Positions 41,658 through 51,120 of a DNA stretch of 64,000 bases are shown here, piece after piece. Numbering within the stretch: position 1 is the stretch's first letter; each line of letters begins with the position of its first letter. The notes below the pieces were generated by a model that did not search any database, had not been told where the DNA came from, and was given only the letters and a program-made list of their open reading frames with translations. The position numbers and the translations under genes are program-made. The stretch is from Celeribacter baekdonensis B30 (lineage in GTDB: Bacteria; Pseudomonadota; Alphaproteobacteria; Rhodobacterales; Rhodobacteraceae), in NCBI RefSeq assembly GCF_000299875.1, contig NZ_AMRK01000002.1, positions 413,382 to 477,381 of the forward strand, read 5' to 3'.

Positions 41658-42284
41658 ATGAGTTTTGATCTTTGGCTGGCCTTCGCCGCCGCCTCTTTCG
41701 TGTTGCTGATCATCCCCGGCCCGACCATCCTTTTGGTGTTGTCCTATGCGCTGACCCAAGGCAAGCGGGTCGCCGTTGCCACCGCTTTGGGCGTCGCCTT
41801 GGGCGATTTGATCGCCATGAGCGCCTCGCTTTTGGGACTTGGCGCGCTGGTGGCCGCCTCGGCCACGGCCTTTGTTGCGCTCAAATGGGTTGGTGCGGTC
41901 TATCTGCTCTATCTCGGCGTTAAAATGCTGCGCTCCGCACCCAAAGCCAGTCTTGGCGATGTGACCCAGATGGATCACGTCAGCGCCACACATGTGTTTG
42001 GTCATGCCGCCCTGGTCACCGCGCTCAATCCCAAATCCATCGGCTTTTTCATCGCCTTCGTGCCGCAATTCATCCGGCCCGAGGCGGCCCTTGCGCCGCA
42101 ATTCGCCGCCCTGATCGCCACCTTCGTGGGGCTGGCCGCACTCAATGCGCTGGCCTATGCGCTTTTGGCCAACAAGATGCGCCAACGCATCCAACGCCCG
42201 CGCGTGTTGCGCAATTTGACCCGGACCGGCGGCGTAGCCCTGATCGGCATGGGCGCGCTGACCGCCACGCTCAAACGCGCGTAA
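41658..42284 (+). CDS. LysE/RhtB-family amino acid exporter
   Basis: 208 residues, about six membrane helices. N-terminal FVLLIIPGPTILLVLSYAL and the GPN-like motif IPGP, then LGVALGDLIAMSASLLGL and TALNPKSIGFFIAFVPQF are typical of LysE/RhtB exporters. It follows mtnP by 3 bp and precedes apt by 15 bp, so it is in the same operon. Amino acid exported is unknown; homoserine/threonine or methionine-related compounds are candidates. Confidence 0.88.
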   Translation: MSFDLWLAFAAASFVLLIIPGPTILLVLSYALTQGKRVAVATALGVALGDLIAMSASLLGLGALVAASATAFVALKWVGAVYLLYLGVKMLRSAPKASLGDVTQMDHVSATHVFGHAALVTALNPKSIGFFIAFVPQFIRPEAALAPQFAALIATFVGLAALNALAYALLANKMRQRIQRPRVLRNLTRTGGVALIGMGALTATLKRA

Positions 42285-42299
42285 GCAAAAGGAATCTCT

Positions 42300-42830
42300 A
42301 TGAAAACCGTCAAAGATTACATCCGTACCATCGTCGATTTTCCACACGAAGGGATCATGTTTCGCGATGTCACCACCCTCTTTGCCGATCCGCGCGGGAT
42401 GCGTTTGGCGATTGACCAGATGCTTGCGCCCTATGTCGGAATGCAGATTGATAAGGTCGTCGGCCTTGAGGCGCGCGGGTTTATTTTGGGCGGCGCGATT
42501 GCTCACCAACTTTCCATCGGCTTTGTGCCGATCCGCAAGAAAGGCAAACTGCCGGGCACGGTGATTTCCGAGGAATACAAACTCGAATACGGCGAGGCGA
42601 TTGTCGAAATCCATGACGACGCGATCCAACCGGGCGAGAAAATCCTTGTGGTTGATGATCTCTTGGCGACGGGCGGCACGGCGGCGGCGGGGATCAAATT
42701 GATCGAACGTTTGGGCGGCGAAATCGTTGGCTGTGCCTTTATCGTCGATCTGCCGGAGCTGGGCGGGCGCGCCGTTTTGGAAAACCTAAGCTATGACATT
42801 CATGCCCTGTGCCAATTTGAGGGAACGTGA
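42300..42830 (+). CDS. apt: Adenine phosphoribosyltransferase
   Basis: 176 residues. Makes AMP from adenine and PRPP. PRPP-binding motif [17 protein letters not shown] at about 117-133, with [15 protein letters not shown] near the start and [15 protein letters not shown]. It salvages adenine released by MtnP. Two hairpins follow, the second being the terminator. Confidence 0.93.
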   Translation: MKTVKDYIRTIVDFPHEGIMFRDVTTLFADPRGMRLAIDQMLAPYVGMQIDKVVGLEARGFILGGAIAHQLSIGFVPIRKKGKLPGTVISEEYKLEYGEAIVEIHDDAIQPGEKILVVDDLLATGGTAAAGIKLIERLGGEIVGCAFIVDLPELGGRAVLENLSYDIHALCQFEGT

Positions 42831-42915
42831 ACGGTTTGGTAAGGACTCAAGCCTAATCATTGCCCTGTCCCGAGGAGCCGGGACGCTGTTTGCACCACAT
42901 GTGAGTGATCACACG

Positions 42916-42950
42916 CGCCCTGACCGCCCCCCGGTCAGGGCGTAGTTTTT
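42916..42950 (+). terminator. Terminator after apt
   Basis: CGCCCTGACC (42916-42925) pairs perfectly with GGTCAGGGCG (42933-42942), followed by TAGTTTTT. A second hairpin, GTCCCG / CGGGAC (42867-42884), lies just upstream. Confidence 0.85.
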
Positions 42951-44379
42951 ACTCAAACTGATCGTCGATCTGGCGCAAAACCGCGCCGGGATTCATGATG
43001 CCTTTCGGATCAAGTGCCGCTTTGATCGCGCGCATCGTGGCCAATTTGACCGGATCGCCATAGCGCTCCAAGTCTTCCATTTTCAACCGCCCGACCCCGT
43101 GTTCGGCGCTGATCGAGCCATCATATTCGGCCACCAGATCATGCACACAGGCCTTTACCGCGCCCCGGACATTCTCATACTCGGCGCGGCTGCGCCCCTT
43201 GGCCGGGAACGCATTATAATGCAGGTTGCCATCGCCCAAATGGCCAAAGCAATTGACCCGGATGTCGGCGATTTTTCCAAGTCGCTCAATCCCTTCAGGG
43301 ATAAACTCCGGGATACGCGACAGCGGGATGGAAATGTCGTGCGACGAGATCGAGCCAATGCGCCGATTGGCCTCGGGGATGTTTTCGCGTAACGCCCAAA
43401 AGGCCTGACGCTGGACCTCATTTTGCGACAAAACACCATCGCTCACCAGCCCAGCCGCGCTGCCCGCCTCAAACAGGGCGGAAAGTCGCTCTTCAGGGTC
43501 ACTCACCCCGGACAGCCCCAGATCAATCAACACGCACCACTCTGGAGGAGTCTCAAACGGCTGGCGCAGATCGGGCATCGTCTCCGACAGAAACGCGAAC
43601 CCCATGCCGGACATCAGTTCAAAGGCAGAAATGCCATCGCCGATCATCGCTTGCGCCATGGCCAAAAGCTCCAATGCCGCCTGTGGCGAGGACACCACAA
43701 ACACCGCCGCGGCCGCGTGATCCGGGCGCGGGAAAAGGCGCAAACTGGCCGCGGTGATCACGCCCAATGTGCCCTCGGCACCGATCAACAGGTTCCTGAG
43801 ATCATAGCCCGTGTTGTCTTTGCGCAGGCGTTTGAGACCGTGCCAAATCGAGCCGTCCGGCATCACCGCCTCAAGCCCCAAACACAGGTCGCGCGCATTG
43901 CCATAGCGCAGCACATTCAACCCACCCGCATTGGTCGCAAGATTGCCCCCAATGCGACACGAGCCTTCAGACGCCAAAGACAGCGGAAACAGGCGATTGG
44001 CCTCCGCGGCCGCAGCTTGGACATCCGTCAAAATCGCACCCGCTTCGGCAATGATCACGTTTTCCGACGCATAAACTGCGCGGATCGCCGTCATGCGTTC
44101 CAAAGACAAGATCACCGGCGCGGGGCCGTCATAGGCCACCTGCCCCAAAACCAGCCCCGTACCCCCACCCAAAGGCACAACGCCCACGCCCGCCTCATGG
44201 CACATTCGCACCACGGTCGAGACCTCTTCGACGCGGCCCGGACAGGCGATCACCGCCGCCTGGCCATGGTAACGCCCACGCGGGTCCTCCAATTCACCGG
44301 GACGACGCGAGCGCAGGGTGCCGGAGGGCAAAGCCGCCGCAAGGCGGTCCAAAAACGCGGCTGTGGCGGGCTGGGTCAT
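42949..44379 (-). CDS. FAD-linked oxidase, GlcD/D-2-hydroxyacid dehydrogenase type
   Basis: 476 residues. PCMH-type FAD domain with VVPLGGGTGLVLGQ (about 73-86) and GGNLATNAGGLNVLRYGNAR, then the C-terminal FAD-oxidase domain with NCFGHLGDGNLHYN and SAEHGVGRLKMEDL. It oxidises a D-2-hydroxy acid such as glycolate, D-lactate or D-2-hydroxyglutarate. No glcE/glcF partners are adjacent, which favours a stand-alone D-2-hydroxyglutarate/D-lactate-type enzyme. It is followed by the apt terminator region. Confidence 0.87.
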   Translation of the reverse strand: MTQPATAAFLDRLAAALPSGTLRSRRPGELEDPRGRYHGQAAVIACPGRVEEVSTVVRMCHEAGVGVVPLGGGTGLVLGQVAYDGPAPVILSLERMTAIRAVYASENVIIAEAGAILTDVQAAAAEANRLFPLSLASEGSCRIGGNLATNAGGLNVLRYGNARDLCLGLEAVMPDGSIWHGLKRLRKDNTGYDLRNLLIGAEGTLGVITAASLRLFPRPDHAAAAVFVVSSPQAALELLAMAQAMIGDGISAFELMSGMGFAFLSETMPDLRQPFETPPEWCVLIDLGLSGVSDPEERLSALFEAGSAAGLVSDGVLSQNEVQRQAFWALRENIPEANRRIGSISSHDISIPLSRIPEFIPEGIERLGKIADIRVNCFGHLGDGNLHYNAFPAKGRSRAEYENVRGAVKACVHDLVAEYDGSISAEHGVGRLKMEDLERYGDPVKLATMRAIKAALDPKGIMNPGAVLRQIDDQFE

Positions 44380-44423
44380 GGATCAAGCTCCTCTGCGCCA
44401 ATCAAGCGCCGTTTGGGCCACGC

Positions 44424-45014
44424 TCAAGCCAAGCCCACAGTGGTTGGACCACGCCGATCATGGCGCAGTGCCGAATAAAGAACGTGATTGCGCCAGCGCC
44501 CGTTGATCTGAAGATAGGATTGCGCCACGCCTTCGTATTTGAACCCGGCCTTTTCCAAAGCCCCGCGCGAGGCCACGTTTTCGGGCAAACATGCCGCCTC
44601 GATCCGGCTGAGGTCCATCCGTGAAAAAGCGCGATGGACCATGCCGGCGATGGCCTCTTTCATATACCCTTGGCGGGCATAGCGCGCGCCGATCCAATAG
44701 CCGATGGTGCCCGCTTGCGACGGGCCACGGCGGATGTTGTCAAGTGTGAGCGCCCCCAAAAGCGCTTGATCCTCACGACGGATCAAAAACAACGCCAATG
44801 CCGCATCCGATTTATACGACCGCTCGGCCCAAAACACCCTGTTGGTGAAGGCTTTGCGCGCCAAATGATCCTCGGCCCAGGTCGGCTCCCAATGTTGCAA
44901 AAAACTGGCACTTTCCCCCCTGAGCGCTGCCCACGCACGGTAATCCGAATGCAAAGGCAATCGGAGCACAAGGCGCTCCGTATCAATCCTCACCTTCGGT
45001 CGGCGTTGGAACAT
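44424..45014 (-). CDS. GNAT N-acetyltransferase (RimJ/RimL-like)
   Basis: 196 residues. N-terminal TERLVLRLPLHSDYRAWAAL and GTIGYWIGARYARQGYMKEA are typical of the RimJ/RimL group that acetylates protein N-termini or small amines. ENVASRGALEKAGFKYEG forms the end of the GNAT fold. Its start overlaps the peptidase stop (TGATG), so it is the last gene after thrC and the M16 peptidase. Confidence 0.87.
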   Translation of the reverse strand: MFQRRPKVRIDTERLVLRLPLHSDYRAWAALRGESASFLQHWEPTWAEDHLARKAFTNRVFWAERSYKSDAALALFLIRREDQALLGALTLDNIRRGPSQAGTIGYWIGARYARQGYMKEAIAGMVHRAFSRMDLSRIEAACLPENVASRGALEKAGFKYEGVAQSYLQINGRWRNHVLYSALRHDRRGPTTVGLA

Positions 45015-46273
45015 CAGGCGGCGAACCTTTCACGCAGGTCTGCCAAATCGGGCGCACCTTTGACCGGACCGTAGAGCGCCATGGAGGCGCGGCTTGTGCC
45101 GATCTTGGCCAAGAAATCGCGCACCCCGTCCAGAGTCACCGCATCAATGCGCCTGACGGTTTCGTCCACCGCAGGCACCCGGCCCCAGATGCCAATCATC
45201 CGCGCATTGCGTTCGGCACGCGAGGAGGGGCTTTCCATCCCCATGAGCAAACCCGCTTTGATCTGAGCACGGGCGCGGTCGACCTCAACCAAGGTCATCT
45301 CATCGGCGGCACGTTTCATTTCATCAATCGTCAGCTCGGCCAATTCGCCCACCTGATCGCCCGACGTGCCCGCGTAAATCGTGGTCATGCCGGTGTCAGC
45401 ATAGGCCCCCGATTGCGCATAGATCGTATAACACAGCCCGCGTTTTTCACGCAGTTCCTGGAACAGCCGCGAGGACATGCCGCCGCCCAAGGCGGTGGTC
45501 GCGGTTTGAGCGATGTAGATGTCTTCGTCGCGATAGCCCGGCCCCTCGAAGGCGAGGGTAAAATGCGCCTGTTCGAGTTTCTTGACCTTGCGGAATTCGC
45601 CGCCTTCAAAGCGCGCCGGATCGGCGTGGTCGCGGCCATGGGATTTGAGCCCGCCGAAAATCTCGGCAGCCTCTGCGACGATCCGGTCGTGATCAATATT
45701 GCCCGCCGCCGAGAGCACCATCCGCTCGGGGCTGTAATGCTCTTCGACAAAACCCGCCAAATCATCGCGGCTAAAGCTGCGGACCCGTTCGGCAGGGCCT
45801 AAAATGGTGCGGCCAAGCGCCTGTTTCGGAAAGGTCGCTTCTTGCAGCCAGTCGAAAATCACATCGTCGGGCGTATCAAGCGCCTGACCGATCTCAGACA
45901 AGATCACGCCACGTTCGACTTCGAGTTCGCGCGGATCGAAGATCGGGTTGAGAACAATGTCGCCGATCACATCAAGCGCCAAAGACACATCGTCTTTGAG
46001 CACCCGCGCGTAATAGGCCGTGACCTCGCGTGACGTATAGGCGTTCAAATAGCCCCCGACGTTTTCCAACACTTCGGCGATCTGCAACGGCGTGCGTCGC
46101 TCGGTGCCTTTGAAGGCCATATGTTCAAGGAAATGCGCGATGCCGTTTTGCTCAACGCGTTCGTGCCGCCCACCGGCCAAGACCCAGACGCCGATCGAGG
46201 CGCTCTGCATCGAGGGTTGAAGTTCCGTCACAATGCGGAACCCGTTGGGCAGTGTATGAATGCGTGGGCTCAA
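45014..46273 (-). CDS. M16 family zinc peptidase (processing peptidase-like)
   Basis: 419 residues. Inverted zinc motif HFLEH at about residues 47-51, with the distant Glu in the ERGVILSEIGQ region. The N-terminal TLPNGFRIVTE and the C-terminal half (about 220-410) form the usual two-domain M16B subunit. It is similar to mitochondrial processing peptidase subunits. No signal peptide is clear. Overlaps both thrC and the GNAT gene, an arrangement common in alphaproteobacteria. Confidence 0.9.
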   Translation of the reverse strand: MSPRIHTLPNGFRIVTELQPSMQSASIGVWVLAGGRHERVEQNGIAHFLEHMAFKGTERRTPLQIAEVLENVGGYLNAYTSREVTAYYARVLKDDVSLALDVIGDIVLNPIFDPRELEVERGVILSEIGQALDTPDDVIFDWLQEATFPKQALGRTILGPAERVRSFSRDDLAGFVEEHYSPERMVLSAAGNIDHDRIVAEAAEIFGGLKSHGRDHADPARFEGGEFRKVKKLEQAHFTLAFEGPGYRDEDIYIAQTATTALGGGMSSRLFQELREKRGLCYTIYAQSGAYADTGMTTIYAGTSGDQVGELAELTIDEMKRAADEMTLVEVDRARAQIKAGLLMGMESPSSRAERNARMIGIWGRVPAVDETVRRIDAVTLDGVRDFLAKIGTSRASMALYGPVKGAPDLADLRERFAA

Positions 46274-47652
46274 GCGAGACGCTCCTTAATGAGAGATTTC
46301 AAGCCATCCAGGTCATTGGCGACCACTGTAAAGCGCTCGTCGCGCTCAAACAGGTCGGCCATATGCACAGGCAAGGCCGGGTGGATGCCACAGGCGGCCT
46401 CGACTGCGGCAGGGAATTTCGCCGGATGCGCGGTCGCCAGCGACACCATCGGCACATCCGAAAGATGCTCTTCCGCGACTTTGACCGCAACGGCTGTGTG
46501 TGGGCACAGAACCTCACCCGTGCGGGCCTGCATGGCGGAGATGGTGGCGGAGGTTTCGTCCTCGGACGCGCGTCCAGAGGCGAACGTGTCGCGCAGGCGA
46601 TCCATCGCGCCTTGAGAGATTTTGAATTCGCCCGATTTGAGTTCCGTCATCAATTGCGCAATCGCCGCGCCTTCGCGGTCATAGACGTCAAACAAAGCGC
46701 GCTCAAAATTGGAGCTGACTTGGATGTCCATCGACGGGCTGATCGAGGGGGTCACGCCCTCTTTGGTATAAGCGCCTGTCACCATGGTGCGGTGCAGGAT
46801 GTCGTTTTGGTTGGTGGCGATCACCAGATCCTTGATCGGAAGGCCCATACGCTTGGCAATGTAGCCCGCGAAAATGTCACCGAAGTTTCCGGTCGGGACA
46901 GTAAACGACACCTCGCGATGCGGCGCGCCCAGCGAGACGGCGGAGGTGAAATAATATACCACCTGCGCCAAAACCCGCGCCCAGTTGATTGAATTTACGG
47001 CGGCCAGTTTGACGTGATCGCGGAACGCGATGTCCGCAAACATCTCTTTCAGCGCCGCTTGGCAATCGTCGAAATCGCCCTCAACGGCGAGCGCATGCAC
47101 ATTGGCCTCAGGCGGTGTGGTCATTTGCCGACGCTGCACGTCGGAGACGCGGCCATGCGGGAAGAGGATGAACACATCGACGTTGGACAAGCCTTTAAAG
47201 GCCTCAATCGCCGCCGACCCGGTATCGCCAGAGGTCGCGCCAACGATGGTCACACGTTTGCCAGAGCGCGACAGGGCCGCCTGGAACAATTGCCCGATGA
47301 GTTGCATGGCGAAATCTTTGAATGCCAAGGTCGGCCCGTGGAACAATTCCAACAGGAAATGGTTTGGGCCAAGTTGCACCAAGGGCGCGCGGGCGTCGTG
47401 TTTGAACCCGGCGTAGGCCTTGGCGATGATCTCTTTGAATTCGGCGTCGGTGAACGTGTCGCCGATGAAGGGCCGCATGACAATAAACGCCGCCTCTTCA
47501 TAGGACTTTCCAGCCAGACCTGCGATCTCATCCGCGCTGAGTGTCGGGATGGTTTCAGGCACATAAAGCCCGCCATCGGAGGCCAGCCCCGTCAGCATCG
47601 CTTGTTCGAATGAGAGCACCGGCGCTTGGCCGCGGGTCGAGATATAACGCAT
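46270..47652 (-). CDS. thrC: Threonine synthase
   Basis: 460 residues. Converts O-phosphohomoserine to threonine. N-terminal MRYISTRGQAPVLSFEQAML and the PLP site LAFKDFAMQL with K112, plus PLP phosphate loop GATSGDTGSAAIEAF. It lies 13 bp after the SURF1 gene. lysC at 33 kb supplies the pathway start. Confidence 0.93.
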   Translation of the reverse strand: MRYISTRGQAPVLSFEQAMLTGLASDGGLYVPETIPTLSADEIAGLAGKSYEEAAFIVMRPFIGDTFTDAEFKEIIAKAYAGFKHDARAPLVQLGPNHFLLELFHGPTLAFKDFAMQLIGQLFQAALSRSGKRVTIVGATSGDTGSAAIEAFKGLSNVDVFILFPHGRVSDVQRRQMTTPPEANVHALAVEGDFDDCQAALKEMFADIAFRDHVKLAAVNSINWARVLAQVVYYFTSAVSLGAPHREVSFTVPTGNFGDIFAGYIAKRMGLPIKDLVIATNQNDILHRTMVTGAYTKEGVTPSISPSMDIQVSSNFERALFDVYDREGAAIAQLMTELKSGEFKISQGAMDRLRDTFASGRASEDETSATISAMQARTGEVLCPHTAVAVKVAEEHLSDVPMVSLATAHPAKFPAAVEAACGIHPALPVHMADLFERDERFTVVANDLDGLKSLIKERLA

Positions 47653-47665
47653 TGTGTCCGCCGCT

Positions 47666-48334
47666 TTAAACTTTTCGGGTTCTGATACGCCACAAGAGGA
47701 AGAGAGTCATCCCAAACCAGACAAGACACAGCGAAAACCATGTGATCGCGTATTGCAGATGGTCATTGGGGATGCCTTCGATGCCCACCGGGATCGGCTC
47801 GATCCCCTCCCCCGTGCTGTCGCGCGCGACAATCAGGATCGGCTCTGTGCCCAAAGCCACCGCCATGGCAGGAATATCGCGACCAAACCAGATGTTGCGG
47901 CCCAGATCCGGCGCGGGTGTCGAACTGTTCATATCATCGGGCCAATGCAGATTGCCGACCACAGACACAGCCCCTTTTGGGCGCGGCGCATCCTTGGCCA
48001 TTTCTTCCACAAAGCCACGATCCAACAACACCCGACGCCCATCCGAAAGCGTCAAAGGTGCTACGATCAAATAGCCCGCACCGATCTGTTTGCGCGAGAC
48101 CAGAACATGCAGCTCACCCTCGCCAATCACCCCTTCGGCCATCACCGGAAGGTATTTCATCGACGGGTCCACCACGGCAGGCAGGGGCACCGGATCGGCG
48201 ATGATCTCGGCGGTGATCTCGGCCAAAATACCCGCCTTCCAGTCCATCCGCGCCAATTGCCATGTCCCAAGCCAGATCAGGATGCCACAGCCGATCACAC
48301 CGATCAGGGTGGGGAAGATCATTCGTTTGAGCAT
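47666..48334 (-). CDS. SURF1-family cytochrome oxidase assembly protein
   Basis: 222 residues. Two membrane helices, one N-terminal (about 5-24) and one at the C-terminus (about 196-216), flank a periplasmic domain with LGTWQLARMDWK, VLLDRGFVEE and NLHWPDD. The start 48334 has the MLKRMIFP hydrophobic N-terminus; the longer frame adds non-family sequence. It assists haem insertion into subunit I of cytochrome c oxidase. Located after coxC with a hairpin between. Confidence 0.88.
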   Translation of the reverse strand: MLKRMIFPTLIGVIGCGILIWLGTWQLARMDWKAGILAEITAEIIADPVPLPAVVDPSMKYLPVMAEGVIGEGELHVLVSRKQIGAGYLIVAPLTLSDGRRVLLDRGFVEEMAKDAPRPKGAVSVVGNLHWPDDMNSSTPAPDLGRNIWFGRDIPAMAVALGTEPILIVARDSTGEGIEPIPVGIEGIPNDHLQYAITWFSLCLVWFGMTLFLLWRIRTRKV

Positions 48335-48359
48335 GCCGTCTCCAAAACTGGTCCCACGC

Positions 48360-48382
48360 AAAAGGGCGCGAATATCGCGCCC
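48360..48382 (-). terminator. Hairpin after coxC
   Basis: On the minus strand, GGGCGCGA / TCGCGCCC around a 3-base loop, followed by TTTT. It lies between coxC and SURF1 genes and probably limits read-through. Confidence 0.65.
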
Positions 48383-48433
48383 TTCTATCAAGTCTTTACC
48401 GTGAGCAAAATACTCATCCGATCTGTGCCAAAT

Positions 48434-49237
48434 TTATTGGCCCCAGATGTAAACCGCCACGAAGAGGAACAGCCAAACGACGTCCACAAAGTGCCAGTAC
48501 CACGCCGCAGCCTCAAACCCGATGTGATCGTCAGGGGTGAAATGCCCCTTCATCGACCGCACCAGACAGATGGTCAGAAAGATCGTGCCGATGATGACGT
48601 GGAAACCGTGGAACCCGGTCGCCATGAAGAAGGAGCCAAAGAAGAAGTCGCCGCCAAATGTATAGCCTTCATGTACGAAAAGCTCATAATATTCATAGGC
48701 TTGGAACACGGTGAACAGACCGCCAAGACCAACACCGATGGCCAGACCGGCGATGATGTCTTTGCGCACGTTGCCATGCACCAAAGCATGGTGCGCCCAA
48801 GTCACAGCGGCCCCAGAGCACAGCAGGATCAGCGTGTTGATCAGCGGCAGGTGAAACGCGTCGATCGGGATGATTTCTGGCGGCACATAGGTCGCGCCCG
48901 GATATTCGGACATCGGGTAGAGCGTGTGTTTGAAAAACGCCCAGAACCATGCGGCAAAGAACATGATTTCGGACATGATGAACATGATAAAGCCATAGCG
49001 TAGGCCGATGCGCACCACTGCTGTGTGGTCGCCCGCCTGGTTTTCTTTGATCGTGTCCGACCACCAGCTCCACATCACATACAAAACGCCGATAAAGCCG
49101 ATCAGGAAAATGAACGGGTTGTCGTTGGCCATCCATTGGACAGCGCCAAACAGCATGACAAAAGCTGAGGCAGCGCCCATGAGCGGCCACGGCGACGGCG
49201 GCAGGATGTGGTAATCGTGGTTCTTTTCATGCGCCAT
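48434..49237 (-). CDS. coxC: Cytochrome c oxidase subunit III
   Basis: 267 residues, seven membrane helices. N-terminal [15 protein letters not shown], then [25 protein letters not shown] and [14 protein letters not shown], all typical of aa3-type subunit III. It sits 43 bp after ctaG. Subunit I (ctaD) is elsewhere, as usual in this clade. Confidence 0.95.
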   Translation of the reverse strand: MAHEKNHDYHILPPSPWPLMGAASAFVMLFGAVQWMANDNPFIFLIGFIGVLYVMWSWWSDTIKENQAGDHTAVVRIGLRYGFIMFIMSEIMFFAAWFWAFFKHTLYPMSEYPGATYVPPEIIPIDAFHLPLINTLILLCSGAAVTWAHHALVHGNVRKDIIAGLAIGVGLGGLFTVFQAYEYYELFVHEGYTFGGDFFFGSFFMATGFHGFHVIIGTIFLTICLVRSMKGHFTPDDHIGFEAAAWYWHFVDVVWLFLFVAVYIWGQ

Positions 49238-49280
49238 AATGTGCGTCCCTCTCCCTTGAGGTGGTTGCCCGTATGCGAGC

Positions 49281-49862
49281 TTAGTTCAGACCTGAAACCG
49301 GGGCTGCGTCGCTCTCAAGAGCGGCGTAGTCGTCGGGCAGGTCGGTTTCGTGAAAGGTATAAGACAGGGTGATGCGTTGTACGAACTTCGCATCCCGGTC
49401 TGTGGTGATTTCAGGATCGACATAAAAGGTCACGGGCATCAGCACACGCTCGCCCGGTTTGAGCACCTGTTCGGTGAAACAGAAACAGTCGATTTTGGTA
49501 AAAAACCCGCCCGCTTCAAACGGGGCAACGTTGTAGGACGCGGTGCCTCCGATGGTGCGATTGGTCGGATTGTAGGCCTCGTAAAAGGCCAGCCCGGTTT
49601 CGCCAATTCGCAGTTCCATCGTGTGCTCAACCGGTTTGAATTCCCATGGCATATCCGGGTCGGTGTTGGCGTCAAACCGGATTTTGATCGTCTTATCCAG
49701 AATCACATCGGAGCCTGTCGAGGCCTCAGCCGTGGTGCCGCCAAAGCCGGTCACCGCGCAAAACCAGCTATAAAACGGCACGGACGCCCAAGCCAGCCCG
49801 CCCATGAGAGCAACGACCCCCACAAGTTGCAGAACTGTTTTTTGCGGTCCCTGAAGTGCCAT
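49281..49862 (-). CDS. ctaG: Cytochrome c oxidase assembly protein CtaG/Cox11
   Basis: 193 residues. Copper chaperone for the CuB centre of subunit I. One N-terminal membrane helix (about 10-30), a C35 nearby, and the copper motif CFCF (C126, C128) in [15 protein letters not shown], followed by [10 protein letters not shown]. The start overlaps the stop of the 53-residue gene (TAATG). Confidence 0.93.
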   Translation of the reverse strand: MALQGPQKTVLQLVGVVALMGGLAWASVPFYSWFCAVTGFGGTTAEASTGSDVILDKTIKIRFDANTDPDMPWEFKPVEHTMELRIGETGLAFYEAYNPTNRTIGGTASYNVAPFEAGGFFTKIDCFCFTEQVLKPGERVLMPVTFYVDPEITTDRDAKFVQRITLSYTFHETDLPDDYAALESDAAPVSGLN

Positions 49863-50023
49863 TACTTCGCAATCTCCCGTTGCATGATCGCCGGGTCGAT
49901 CACGGTGACTTTCGCCACGGTCAGCCCCAGCATCAAAATGACAAACACGCCCAAGGCCAGTCCAAGCCCAACATTGCGCGAGCGCCGCCGGGTATGAATT
50001 TCGTGAAGTTTGGTGATTGCCAT
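49862..50023 (-). CDS. Small single-helix protein between ctaB and ctaG (CoxF-like)
   Basis: 53 residues: MAITKLHEIHTRRRSRNVG, then one hydrophobic helix (about 20-39, LALGVFVILMLGLTVAKV) and a short periplasmic tail. The position between ctaB and ctaG, one base after the ctaB region and overlapping the ctaG start, is that of the small CoxF-type proteins in alphaproteobacteria. It is too short for most gene finders. Likely needed for or associated with oxidase assembly. Confidence 0.8.
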   Translation of the reverse strand: MAITKLHEIHTRRRSRNVGLGLALGVFVILMLGLTVAKVTVIDPAIMQREIAK

Positions 50024-50024
50024 C

Positions 50025-50963
50025 TTAAAACGGCCCTCCAAGGCCCGCGGCCATAAGCCCTTTGTCCAGCATCAGCGCCGTGAAGTGCAGGAAAGTATAG
50101 GCCAGTGACAGTTTGAAAAACGCCCGCTCTGCCTTGTAATTGTCGGCCTCGGCCTGCTCTTCATTGCGGCGCCAAATCACAATCGCACCCTTGAGGAACA
50201 AGCCATTGAGCACGACAAAAGCCACCAGATAGGCCCAGCCTGCCAAGGGTGTGAGGAACATTGCACCTGCGGTCAGCGCCAAAAGCACGGTGTAGGCCAG
50301 GATATGATTGCGGGTGACGCGTTTGCCATGGGTCACGGTCAACATCGGCACTTTCGCCTTGTCGTAATCCGCGTTCATGAACAGTGCCAAAGCCCAGAAA
50401 TGCGGCGGCGTCCACATGAACACCAGCATGAACATCAACACGGACGGCAGGGTGATGTCACCCGTCACAGCGGCCCAACCGATCATCGGAGGAAAGGCAC
50501 CGGCGGCGCCACCGATCACGATGTTCTGCGGCGTCGAGCGTTTGAGCCACATGGTATAGACCACGGCATAAAAGAAAATCGTAAAGGCCAAAAGCCCGGC
50601 GGCGACCCAATTGGTCGCAAGCCCCAGCATGACGACAGAGAAAGCCGACAAGGTGAGGCCAATCGCCAGCGCCTCTTCGGGGGCGACTTTGCCCGACGGG
50701 ATCGGACGCGATTTCGTGCGTTTCATCACCTGATCAATATCGGCATCATACCACATGTTCAGCGCGCCGGACGCGCCGCCGCCAATGGCGATGCACAGAA
50801 TGGCGAAAAAGCCGATAAACGGGTGAATGCCACCGGGCGCGACGATCATGCCCGCGAAGGCGGTGAACACGACGAGAGACATCACACGCGGCTTGAGCAA
50901 GGCGAAATAATCGCCAAACCCGGCCTCGCGGCTGTCGTCCATGTTGATCGTCGCGTCAGTCAT
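50025..50963 (-). CDS. ctaB: Haem o synthase (protohaem IX farnesyltransferase)
   Basis: 312 residues, about eight or nine helices. UbiA-family motif NMWYDADIDQVMKRTKSRP (about 95-113), the farnesyl diphosphate and magnesium site, and YDKAKVPML as the second Asp-rich site. It makes haem o from haem b. Followed directly by the 53-residue gene. Confidence 0.93.
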   Translation of the reverse strand: MTDATINMDDSREAGFGDYFALLKPRVMSLVVFTAFAGMIVAPGGIHPFIGFFAILCIAIGGGASGALNMWYDADIDQVMKRTKSRPIPSGKVAPEEALAIGLTLSAFSVVMLGLATNWVAAGLLAFTIFFYAVVYTMWLKRSTPQNIVIGGAAGAFPPMIGWAAVTGDITLPSVLMFMLVFMWTPPHFWALALFMNADYDKAKVPMLTVTHGKRVTRNHILAYTVLLALTAGAMFLTPLAGWAYLVAFVVLNGLFLKGAIVIWRRNEEQAEADNYKAERAFFKLSLAYTFLHFTALMLDKGLMAAGLGGPF

Positions 50964-51120
50964 CGCGTCTACCTATTCCTTGGCCCTGCCCTCTCAAACC
51001 TGCCCTTTGGGTCTGTGCCTGTGGGGTCTATGTCTGTGCGGACAGGGCGTTTTCGTGCGTGGGACTTAATGTGCCAGATGGGGCGGTTGACCCGCCCTCA
51101 CCTGAAATGATGAAAGACGC

